From Bacteroidales bacterium (GTDB lineage: Bacteria > Bacteroidota > Bacteroidia > Bacteroidales > Porphyromonadaceae), in assembly GCA_004555765.1 (NCBI GenBank), contig SFHG01000003.1, positions 4,313-68,312 of the forward strand: a stretch of DNA of 64,000 nucleotides. The letters are read 5' to 3'. A program made the translations under genes and the position numbers. Under the pieces are notes generated by a model. That model searched no databases. It saw only the letters and a list, made by a program, of their open reading frames with translations, and had not been told where the DNA came from. The stretch's first letter is position 1; the number at the start of each line of letters is the position of its first letter. Shown piece by piece: positions 52,579 through 60,772 of the stretch.

Positions 52579-54050
52579 CTACCGGCTAAGAGGACTCTTT
52601 CTCACCCTTCGGGTGATGAGGCGTATGCCGAGGACTAAACCGGTGACACTGACGACGGTACCTCCCGTGAGGAGAAAAAACATAATTAATCTCCAGAGAA
52701 TGGGGTGTTTGTAGCTCCACAAAAATTTGAGGGAGTGCAGTCTTTGGTAAGCCCAGGCATTGAGTCGTGTGGCCTTATTGCTGATTTGGAGTGCGGGCTC
52801 GTTTACGCCTGCGTAAATGGTTGTGCCTTCCCCTGTCTCGACCCTGATGACAGGTAGCGGTGGCCTGCGTTTGCCGGATGGGTGGGGAAGGTAGTCGTCG
52901 GTGTATTGGTCTGTGAGTTCTACCCTTGTTACTTCGGTGTCGGGAAGTTGCTCCTTGATGAAAAGGAGGACATCGGCTTCGGAAATGAGCGGTTTTCTCT
53001 CGGAAGTAAAGTATTCGGTGCCTTTGACGCTTTCGGCCGAGTAGATAAGATTTCCGAAGTACAATCTGTAAGAGAGCTTCTTGATCCCCGAAAGACTACG
53101 GGGCAGCGTCTTTTCGGACAGTGCGACTTCACGAGAAATAGCAGAGGGATCCGAGAGACGATAAAAGCCTTCCCTCGGCATCGGTCCCGAAAGCCACTCG
53201 GGTAGTTTATCCAAAGACATCCATCCGCTAAACATCCAAGTCAGCACCACAATGCCGAAAAAGAGTCCCGATATGTGGTGCCATTTGTACCAGATATCAC
53301 GGTATGGTGTCCATTTCCCGATTCCTTTCTTTTTCGCTTGCCGGCTCCTGTAAATCCCGATAATCATACCGGAAAGTATCATGATACACCCCACAATGCC
53401 GAGGATTACGAAGAGTTTTATCCATAGATCTATATGTTCGCGAATAGGACGGAAGTAAAGCCAATGTGGTATGGCTCCGATATAGGACATAAGGCGGCTA
53501 CGTGCGTCGGTCTCCTGAAGTACGGAGCCGTCTCTACCTGAGAAATAGATCTCTGTACCGACTTCGTCCGAGATTTTTGCCCTGTAAAAGGGAAGATCCT
53601 CCCTGCGGCCGGCAAAGGGTACCCACTGATCCAGGTGGGTGATCGTGTCGATTTCGGACAGGGTGTGACCGGTGATTTTATGGCTTAGTTCTTTCAAGTC
53701 GGCTACGGAAGGAGGTGTGTCGGGGTAGGGTTTCCCGTCCGAAGAGCGAAGGAGTAAATCTCCATCGCTCCCGGACAGAAAAACAGGATCTCCCCCTTGC
53801 GCTTCTCCATCCCGACGGAAACAATCGTTGCGTCAGGGCTCGTGGCTCTCCTGTACAGTGCCAATGCCTCGGCCGGGTGTGGCAAAGTGTCCGAAGGCGA
53901 GAGGTCATCCAAGGTTTTGAGGACGGATGCCCTCTCTACCCGCGGAAACGAATGGTACATCATTACGAATCCGGAGAGGAACCACATCACCATCAGTGGA
54001 GCCATAAGGAAGCCCAACCACTTGTGGAGAAACTGAAAAAGCTTGGGCAT
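52579..54050 (-). pseudogene. PepSY-associated membrane protein, frameshifted
   Basis: Two adjoining frames together make one PepSY-TM protein of about 490 residues. The N-terminal part (54050-53703; start MPKLFQFLHKWLGFLMAPLM) has the first membrane helix. The C-terminal part, open to 52579, has three more helices plus SYIGAIPHWLYFRPIRE and GTEIYFSGRDGSVL, the PepSY dimer motif. Near 53742-53747 the reading frame changes: one missing base would restore SSDGKPYPDTPPSVADLKEL, which runs straight into the second frame. It may be a true mutation or a base-calling error. Such proteins accompany siderophore receptors and may help reduce or release iron at the inner membrane. It begins 2 bases after the TonB receptor stop. 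GTG 54056 is an alternative start. Confidence 0.8.
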
Positions 54051-54052
54051 GA

Positions 54053-56491
54053 TCACCAAATTTTATAGGTCAGCATCAGTTTGATGCTCCTTGGCTCGGC
54101 GGGGATGGGCTGTGTACCGAGTGACTGTGCGATATAGACTCTGTTGAGGACGTTGTCGGCTTGAAGTCCGAATGTCAGTCCGGTGTCTTTCAGGGTGTAG
54201 TTCGCACCAAGGTTAAGCAGTGTGTAGGGAGCGTAGTAGAGATTTCTCCCGAAGTCCCTGTAAATCTTGTCCGTGTAGGTGACGCTGTAATTGAGGGACA
54301 GGCCGCGGAGCATACCTCGATTAAATCGGTAATCCCCGTAGGTGAAGAAAGTATGCTTGGGTACGTAATTCAGCAAGTCTCCGGTACCTGCGCCTTTGAG
54401 TCCGAGTTCGTTCTCTGCCGTTGCGCCATACCGGGCATGGGAGAAGCCGTATCCTGCTGTCAGAAGCAAATTTTTGACCGGTCGGTAACTCAGAGAAGTT
54501 TCGGCTCCAGTAGAGAGGACGGTGCCTACTTGCGCCAAAACAGACTGGGTGACCGGTTTCCCTTTGACTTCGCCCTGCACTGTACCGATGGTTCGTACAA
54601 GGTTCTTCTGCGTTATGTGGTAGACGGATAGGCTTCCTTCGAACTTATCTCCGAGTCTGAATGTGGTTCCTAATTCTGCCTGGTACCCGGTGGTGGGGTC
54701 AAATACAGCCTTCTTGAAGTCGAGAGTACTCTGGTCGATGACTTTCCCGTTCCTGTCAATGAGGATTTGTTTTTCGCTAAATGATCGTGCCCGTCTTTCC
54801 GGGGTAAAGAAATTGGCGTAGCTTGCGTATAGGCTTAGTTCTTTGATCGGTTCGTACACCAGACCGACACGGTAGGTGAGGGAGTTGTAGACGAGGTTTG
54901 CCGTGTTTTCTCCCCTCTTGTAATGGTCTTTCCCGTCTACTGCTTCGGAGTTTTTGTAGTAGCGGATGGCGTAGTTATTGTACCTAATGGCCAAGAGCGC
55001 TTTGAGTTGAGGAAAAAGCTCGATCAGATCTTGTGCGAAGACACCTATGACTTGAGTGACGGAGGGGCGAGCCAGGCTGAACTTTTCGTACATCGGAGCC
55101 GATGTGTCCGGAGTGTATGAGGAGATGACGGAGTTCACGCCAGGTCCCCATACGTCGTCATTGCCTTTTGGGAAATGGGCGGCATAAGGTGAGGGAGCCA
55201 CATTGTATCCGGAGAACGAGACCCTGTCCATCAGCGTGTAGGACGCCCCGAGCATCATTTGATTTTTGACGGATCCCCAGTCAAACTTGAGGTTAAGGTC
55301 GAGTTGGTCTTGAAATGTCTGTGCCTTGTGTCGGAAGCGCAGAGGAAATGCGAGCTGTACGTGATCCAGGTCAATGTACATTTTTTGGTCTCCTCTTGTG
55401 TAATAGTAAGGGTAGACGGGATCTTTGCTCTGTGGATAACTCAGTGTCTCGGTGGAGAAATAGTCGATGTCGTCATGGTTGTACATCGCTCTATTGGAGA
55501 TCTTCCAGCCGTTGGGCAGATAGCAGATGTACTTAAAGAGTGCATTGGCGTTGCGGTTATACATAAAATCGCTTCGGTTATTGTAACGCCGGCTCAGATC
55601 CAGACCATTGAGCATATCGCCCTCTCTGTAAATAAGACTGTCCGATGAGACGAGTTTGATGTCTCCGGGCATCGTTCCCGGCAACCCTGCTTCGGTACCA
55701 TAGAAGTCGTTGGTATAACTGAGTCTGAGGTCAAACAGGTGTCGATCTCCAATCTTGAACGTGGTATTATTGTAGACGGAGAACCTTCTGTCTCCCCGAT
55801 CCCTCCAGCCGTTGCCCCAAGAGCGATTGACACTAAAGAGAGTATTGACGTTGTCGCTGAGTGCACCGCCTATCACGCCACTTATCCGTCGGGTATTCCA
55901 AGATCCGCCGGACAGGTATAGTTCCAAAAGGGGTGTATTTCCTGCAGTTTTCCTGACGATATTGATTGAGCCGCCCACGCTTGAGTGCCCGCTGAGGATA
56001 GATGCCGGTCCTTTGATGACTTCGAGGCTCTCTACCATACTGAGGTCGGGGAGGGGGTAGGAGTTGAAGGTGGTGCGTTCGTCCCTCATCCCGTCTATCT
56101 CGATTGGAGAGTAGTCGAAGCCCCTGATGCTCACTTGCTGAAAGGCACCATAAGTCGTCCTGGTATTGACTGACGGGATGTAGCGCGTAGCGGTCTGAAA
56201 GTCGATGATACCTCTTGCTTTCAGTGGCGCAAGGGAGAGTGAGGTGACGGTGACGGGTAGGTCTCTGATAGGGACATCCATACGGGACATCCGCAACCTC
56301 CGTGTCCCAAGAACCTCCAAGTTATTGAGGTACGTGGCAGAGTCTGTTTCTATCGGAGTTGTTGCCGATGCAGACATGGGGAAGATGTCCCAAACGGCTG
56401 CGCCGGCTAAAGCGAACGCGCCATAGCGCACGAGCGCTCGGAGTGTGAGTTTGTTGTTTCGTTTGATCCGGAATAGTTTTTCGAGATTCAT
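54053..56491 (-). CDS. TonB-dependent siderophore receptor (FhuA/FpvA type)
   Basis: An 812-residue outer-membrane receptor. A long basic N-terminus and hydrophobic stretch (YGAFALAGAAVWDIFPMSASA) act as signal peptide. The plug has DLPVTVTSLSLAPLKARGIIDFQTATRYIPSV and SIRGFDYSPIEIDGMRDERT followed by SMVESLEVIKGPASILSGHSSVGGSINIVRKT, the usual siderophore-receptor block. The barrel ends RSIKLMLTYKIW with terminal aromatic residue. The ligand (a ferric siderophore or possibly haem) cannot be read. No N-terminal signalling domain is present. ATG 56491 is chosen. A minus-strand promoter lies at 56612-56644. Confidence 0.92.
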   Translation of the reverse strand: MNLEKLFRIKRNNKLTLRALVRYGAFALAGAAVWDIFPMSASATTPIETDSATYLNNLEVLGTRRLRMSRMDVPIRDLPVTVTSLSLAPLKARGIIDFQTATRYIPSVNTRTTYGAFQQVSIRGFDYSPIEIDGMRDERTTFNSYPLPDLSMVESLEVIKGPASILSGHSSVGGSINIVRKTAGNTPLLELYLSGGSWNTRRISGVIGGALSDNVNTLFSVNRSWGNGWRDRGDRRFSVYNNTTFKIGDRHLFDLRLSYTNDFYGTEAGLPGTMPGDIKLVSSDSLIYREGDMLNGLDLSRRYNNRSDFMYNRNANALFKYICYLPNGWKISNRAMYNHDDIDYFSTETLSYPQSKDPVYPYYYTRGDQKMYIDLDHVQLAFPLRFRHKAQTFQDQLDLNLKFDWGSVKNQMMLGASYTLMDRVSFSGYNVAPSPYAAHFPKGNDDVWGPGVNSVISSYTPDTSAPMYEKFSLARPSVTQVIGVFAQDLIELFPQLKALLAIRYNNYAIRYYKNSEAVDGKDHYKRGENTANLVYNSLTYRVGLVYEPIKELSLYASYANFFTPERRARSFSEKQILIDRNGKVIDQSTLDFKKAVFDPTTGYQAELGTTFRLGDKFEGSLSVYHITQKNLVRTIGTVQGEVKGKPVTQSVLAQVGTVLSTGAETSLSYRPVKNLLLTAGYGFSHARYGATAENELGLKGAGTGDLLNYVPKHTFFTYGDYRFNRGMLRGLSLNYSVTYTDKIYRDFGRNLYYAPYTLLNLGANYTLKDTGLTFGLQADNVLNRVYIAQSLGTQPIPAEPRSIKLMLTYKIW

Positions 56492-56611
56492 ACTGTTTAG
56501 GTGAAATATAGGTGAAAGGGGTGGGAGAAGGAGGTACACACAGATCCGCCCGAGGGACAAGGCTTGCTTTTCCTCTTTCTCACCGGATATTAGGTTTTCC
56601 GAATTACGTGG

Positions 56612-56644
56612 CAAAGGTACAATTTTTGTTGTGTCTCACACAAA
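56612..56644 (-). promoter_or_regulatory. Promoter of the TonB receptor gene
   Basis: Read on the minus strand: TTTG (56644-56641), 21-base spacer, TACCTTTG (56619-56612). The -7 box is perfect; the spacing is two bases longer than the usual 19. The leader to the start is about 115 bases. Confidence 0.6.
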
Positions 56645-56691
56645 AGGAGATGCGAAAGTCAATATCCCTGTCCTAAAAGACTACTCCGAGA

Positions 56692-56769
56692 GAGATACAG
56701 ACCGGGGAGATCGTCCCGGTCTGTACCCGGACTTGACAAGACCCGTACCGGGAAGATCTCCCCGGTACG
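56692..56769. repeat. Dispersed repeat, copy 16, near-identical to copy 15
   Basis: 78 bases matching 52471-52548 except at two positions. The two copies bracket the minus-strand iron operon. The 848-base gap (56492-57339) otherwise holds the receptor promoter, a + strand TACCTTTG box at 56942-56949, an 18-base tandem repeat and a nuclease remnant. Confidence 0.85.
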
Positions 56770-57105
56770 TGCAAAATTAAGTCGGAATGGGGAGGTCGAA
56801 ATAGAGAAGTTTGAGGTAAAGGGTAGGGGGAGCAGGGTGTGCTTTGCATATACGGTTGAAGTGAGGAGCCTGAAATCACAGGTTATGGCGCGCTTACCAT
56901 AATTAGTTCGGGAATAGGGGTAAGAAGGTCGGAATTTTGGGTACCTTTGGGAAGAGTAAAGGAGGCGCCCCTCGACGTTTAAGGGGGCGGTACGGTGTTT
57001 CCTCCTGCTCCGGTATTGATAAAGTATCTCGACAGAGAAACAGAAAAAACGCAAAAGACATAAGGTGTGATTCTCTTTTCTCGTGACAACGGTATCGCCG
57101 CATTG

Positions 57106-57141
57106 GGTGCGCTTTGGTATGTAGGTGCGCTTTGGTATGTA
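57106..57141. repeat. Perfect 18-bp tandem duplication
   Basis: GGTGCGCTTTGGTATGTA occurs twice head to tail (57106-57123 and 57124-57141), in the region of the degraded nuclease gene. Confidence 0.9.
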
Positions 57142-57179
57142 ACAGGGGCGGCACTTCTTCCGCCGTACCCTCACACACT

Positions 57180-57305
57180 TGGAAGAACCACTTCGTCACT
57201 GTCGAGTCACTCGAAGAGGAACCGGGACTGACCCTCTTCCCAAACCTTCCCATGCCACAGACCAAAGAGATCAAGCGACAGAAAGACGAAGTACTCCGGT
57301 GGTAA
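57180..57305 (+). pseudogene. C-terminal remnant of a DNA/RNA non-specific endonuclease
   Basis: The last 41 codons, WKNHFVTVESLEEEPG to QKDEVLRW and a stop, align with the C-terminus of the intact nuclease just downstream (WKDYMVTVKSLEEELG to QKNAAQW), about 18 identities. No catalytic part is found upstream; the preceding ~230 bases after a TACCTTTG box at 56942 encode nothing recognisable. I read this as a duplicate that lost all but its 3' end. Short length means chance similarity must be excluded. Confidence 0.65.
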
Positions 57306-57339
57306 AAGAGAAAACGAAAAAAAGACAAGATATGCCATT

Positions 57340-58956
57340 ATGACCAAGATCCAAACCCTTTCGTTCCTTGCCTTGATGATACTCGGCTCCTGCTCCTGGC
57401 TCAAGGACGACATAGGCTCAGGGCAAGCCTCACGCCCGAACGAAGCCGGCAAAAAACTCATCATCGTAGGGACTCAGGAAGAGCTGCGTGCCACTCGGGA
57501 TAGTTTTGCACAGGGTGACGAGATAGGCGTGTACGTATACGAAGCCGGAGGCAGTACGGTACTCGACGCTGCCGAAAACCTCAAGTATACATCCGACGCT
57601 TACGGGGTATTCCGGGGAACCGACCCTAAGTCTCCCGTCCTCGGAGACCGAAAGGCGGATGTCGTCGCCTATTATCCCTACTCCGCGTCTGTGTCGAACC
57701 GAAAACTCGCCGTCGACCTATCCGACCAAAGCGACCCCTCCAGGACAGATCTCCTCTGGGGTAAGGCCACGGCGAACCAACTGACCCTCGGATATCGGAT
57801 GCCGGTACGGTTCGAACACAAACTCGGTCTCATAGAGCTGACCTTTGCCCGGGTGGACGCAGCTCATCCGCTGCCACGGGTCGCAAAGGCGACGGCAAAG
57901 GGTGTCCGCTTCTCAGCCGTGCTTGACCTCTACACGGGCGAGCTTACGGCAGGGACGGAAAAGAAGGACGTGACTGCCGTGATGGACGACGGGCATAAGG
58001 CGTATCTCCTCTTGATGCCGGGCGAAGTCGTGGGCGGTCTCACGTTCGAGTTTGACGGGCACGTAGTCGACTACCTCTTCCCGAGTCCCGTCACCATCAA
58101 AGCCGGTATGAAGGCGGCGGTGACCATCCGTCCCAAAGGGAACGCAGTCATTGAGACAGTGACCGCTGCCTATACGGAGATTCCGGTCGCCTTGAGCGTA
58201 CCCGGGAGCGCGGTTGAGGTCACCCATTTCGCACCGGACGACTACTTCGGCGGAGGCACCACACCGGGCGGCGAGCGGCGCAACTACTCACTCCTTTACG
58301 ACAGAAAGATGATGCAGCCGCTCTGGGTGGCCTATCCGCTTTACAAAGACTGCATCGGGGGCTCCGGTCGGAACGCAGAATGGCGGTACGACCCGGATCC
58401 GAAGCTCCAACCCACGAGCATACAGCCCGATCTCTCGGGCAGCTATAAGCCCTCGGGACTGGATTGGAGCAGAGGACACATGCTTGCCTCCAATAACCGC
58501 ACCGCGACTGTTGCTCTGAATAAGACGACCTTTTACTTCACGAATATGGTTCCTCAGAACCAGAAGCAAAACGGAGGCGTGTGGCAGACCTTGGAGACGA
58601 GAGAACACGACTGGGCGAGCAACCCCAAACAGTACAAGATGGACACCCTCTTCGTAGTCTCGGGTCCCGTCTTCCCCACTTCCGATCAGGACTATGTCTA
58701 TGATAACGCCGGGAAAAAAGTACCCATACCGGAGTACACCTATAAGGTCATCCTTGGCAAACGCACCGATACCGGCGAGTGGCGCTCTATGGCCGTAAAG
58801 ATTCCCAACAGTCCGAATGTCTCTTCCAACTGGAAGGACTATATGGTCACGGTCAAAAGTCTCGAAGAGGAGCTTGGCTTCGTCTTCTTCACGCAGCTGC
58901 CCCGGGACATCGCGGACAAGGTCAAGAGTCAGAAAAATGCCGCGCAGTGGAACTAA
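57340..58956 (+). CDS. Fimbrillin-like lipoprotein fused to a DNA/RNA non-specific endonuclease
   Basis: A 538-residue lipoprotein (lipobox ILGSC, Cys18). Residues ~40-290 match the fimbrillin-like N-terminus of the next gene: KADVVAYYPYS, DQSDPSRTDLLWGK and PVRFEHKLGLI recur there almost unchanged. After a GGGTTPGGERR linker, residues ~305-538 are a beta-beta-alpha metal nuclease (NUC1/EndA): LDWSRGHMLASNNR holds His380 in RGH, where the family usually has DRGH, and NMVPQNQKQNGGVWQTLE is the metal-binding Asn segment. It probably sits on the outer membrane facing out and cuts environmental DNA or RNA. Activity is inferred; Ser replaces Asp before RGH. Confidence 0.85.
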   Translation: MTKIQTLSFLALMILGSCSWLKDDIGSGQASRPNEAGKKLIIVGTQEELRATRDSFAQGDEIGVYVYEAGGSTVLDAAENLKYTSDAYGVFRGTDPKSPVLGDRKADVVAYYPYSASVSNRKLAVDLSDQSDPSRTDLLWGKATANQLTLGYRMPVRFEHKLGLIELTFARVDAAHPLPRVAKATAKGVRFSAVLDLYTGELTAGTEKKDVTAVMDDGHKAYLLLMPGEVVGGLTFEFDGHVVDYLFPSPVTIKAGMKAAVTIRPKGNAVIETVTAAYTEIPVALSVPGSAVEVTHFAPDDYFGGGTTPGGERRNYSLLYDRKMMQPLWVAYPLYKDCIGGSGRNAEWRYDPDPKLQPTSIQPDLSGSYKPSGLDWSRGHMLASNNRTATVALNKTTFYFTNMVPQNQKQNGGVWQTLETREHDWASNPKQYKMDTLFVVSGPVFPTSDQDYVYDNAGKKVPIPEYTYKVILGKRTDTGEWRSMAVKIPNSPNVSSNWKDYMVTVKSLEEELGFVFFTQLPRDIADKVKSQKNAAQWN

Positions 58957-59021
58957 CCGTTCCTCCTTTTTTACCTCATAAATACTTTACTTACTAACTT
59001 CAACACATTTCACATCAACTC

Positions 59022-60533
59022 ATGAAAACGATCTCTACCAAGATCCTCTCGGGAGCCATGCTCCTTGGCGGGATGCTCTTTGCCTCCTGCCAGCGCACCG
59101 GCGTCGACGCGTCCGGTCTCGTCAATCCCATTGATGCCCGCGACGGCTCTTTCACCATCGTGGGAAACCTCTCCGACTACCAAACCCGTGCGCATGATGC
59201 CGTGTGGGATGCCGGAGACCAAATCGGCGTTTTTGCCTTCACCGCAGGCACAAGCAATCTCTTCAATAACTTCGCCAACGTGCAGTACAACACGGTGGAC
59301 GCTGCCGGCGTATTCAAGGCTGCTAATGGAGGTGTCGTGCTCAAAGGCACCGAGAAAGCCGACATCGCGGCTTACTACCCTTATGCTTCCGGTCTGAAAG
59401 GCAACACCTATGCCGTGAACGTCTCTGACCAAAGCGACCTCAAAAAGCTGGATCTCCTTTGGGGCAAAGGTACGCTGACCGCGGATGCCACGACGCAGAC
59501 GGTGCCTGTGAAGTTTGCCCACAAGCTTTCTCTTATTCAGGTCAGGTTCACCCCAAAGGCAGGAGAAACGCTTCCCGCAAGCATCAAGACTTCGCTGAAA
59601 GGGGTAAAGACGGCTGCGACATTCGACGTGGCTTCGGGTGCGTTTACGTTGGGTGAGACTACGGCCGACGTTACTCTGCCCGCGAAGGACGGTGCAGTTA
59701 ACCTCATTCTCCTTCCCGGAGATGTCCTCTCGGGTCTCGAGTTCGATTTTGACGGCAAAGTGGTTCCGTTCAAGTTCGATGCGCCCTACACACTCAAAGA
59801 AAACACCAAGTACACTTTCACTTTCACGCCTACCAAGGATCTGAAGAGCGTGACGCTCCAAGTCGACGGCAGCTCCATCTCCGACTGGGGCAGTGAGGTG
59901 ACTTTTGAGGGGGAAGTCCCCTACGGCGACGTGGTTGATCCCGGTACGCCCGAACCTGAAAACCCCGGGACAACCGAGCCCGAAACTCCTACAACTGCAT
60001 CTCCTCTTTTTGCTGGATCAGATTTCGAAGATTGGGCTATACTTGAGAAAAACGTAGTGGCTAAGTTTGGGATAAAAGACATTGTCGCAGCACCCGGTGA
60101 AGGTCGAAATGGGACACAGGCAGCAGCCCTTCGAGTAGCTCCTGGTGGTAATAACTATCTTTTTACTGCAGTTCTGTCAGAGAACCTTAAAAGCACTCCC
60201 AAAAAGATTTCTTTCTACATCAAAGGCACCGGCCCTGAAAGCCTTTCTATGAATGTATTTGTTGGTGGAGGTACTCAATATGCCGTTTTTAACCTTGACA
60301 GCACAGACGTTGACGGTTCTAAGTCAGAACTGACACTCGCACAAGAGGACAAAAATAGTTATGAGAAGAAAGGCATTAACACCAATGGTAAATGGGTGAA
60401 AATCATTCTTGACCTCTCTACCGTAACCAAGGGTGTGGTAAATACGCAAGCCGGTCAACAAATACTTTCTATTAAGGACGGTTCTAATACTACGGCTTAT
60501 GACCTCCTTATTGACGATATTACTTACGAGTGA
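59022..60533 (+). CDS. Fimbrillin-family lipoprotein with an added C-terminal beta domain
   Basis: A 503-residue lipoprotein; lipobox LFASC, Cys23. Residues 40-275 are a fimbrillin-like pair of beta-sandwich domains, paralogous to the nuclease's N-terminal half. A Pro/Glu/Thr linker (PGTPEPENPGTTEPETPTT) leads to a ~170-residue domain, ENLKSTPKKISFYIKGTG...NGKWVKIILDLSTV...YDLLIDDITYE, that looks like a carbohydrate-binding jelly roll. The DNA for this last domain (about 60000-60533) is clearly richer in A/T than the first part, suggesting separate origin. Fimbrillins build short surface fibres or act as tip adhesins; the exact role is unknown. It starts 65 bases after the nuclease. Confidence 0.8.
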   Translation: MKTISTKILSGAMLLGGMLFASCQRTGVDASGLVNPIDARDGSFTIVGNLSDYQTRAHDAVWDAGDQIGVFAFTAGTSNLFNNFANVQYNTVDAAGVFKAANGGVVLKGTEKADIAAYYPYASGLKGNTYAVNVSDQSDLKKLDLLWGKGTLTADATTQTVPVKFAHKLSLIQVRFTPKAGETLPASIKTSLKGVKTAATFDVASGAFTLGETTADVTLPAKDGAVNLILLPGDVLSGLEFDFDGKVVPFKFDAPYTLKENTKYTFTFTPTKDLKSVTLQVDGSSISDWGSEVTFEGEVPYGDVVDPGTPEPENPGTTEPETPTTASPLFAGSDFEDWAILEKNVVAKFGIKDIVAAPGEGRNGTQAAALRVAPGGNNYLFTAVLSENLKSTPKKISFYIKGTGPESLSMNVFVGGGTQYAVFNLDSTDVDGSKSELTLAQEDKNSYEKKGINTNGKWVKIILDLSTVTKGVVNTQAGQQILSIKDGSNTTAYDLLIDDITYE

Positions 60534-60540
60534 TTTCTTG

Positions 60541-60632
60541 CACGTACCGAGACGGTCTCCTCGGCCTGTACCTCGAAGAGACGAGACACAGACCGAGACG
60601 AGCTCCGCGGTACGTATGACACCGAGGTCTCT
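60541..60632. repeat. Dispersed intergenic repeat, copy 17
   Basis: CACGTACCGAGACGGTCTC, CGGCCTGTACC, GAGACACAGACCGAGA and GCGGTACGTATG half-sites between the fimbrillin and TonB receptor genes. Confidence 0.65.
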
Positions 60633-60674
60633 TTCGGCTTAAAAAAGCGCGCAAAGAGGCTCCGGTGAAACAAA

Positions 60675-60704
60675 GCTCTGCGGAGATTGGTTTTTCCGCA
60701 GAGC
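60675..60704 (+). other. Hairpin before the TonB receptor gene
   Basis: GCTCTGCGGA (60675-60684) and TCCGCAGAGC (60695-60704) form a 10-bp stem with a T-rich loop. With no T-tract after it, it is more likely a leader or processing structure than a terminator. Confidence 0.45.
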
Positions 60705-60772
60705 ACTCATGCCCCGGAAACGGGATCCGAAAAAATTAGCACTATACCCCATACACCAGACGCATCACCATA

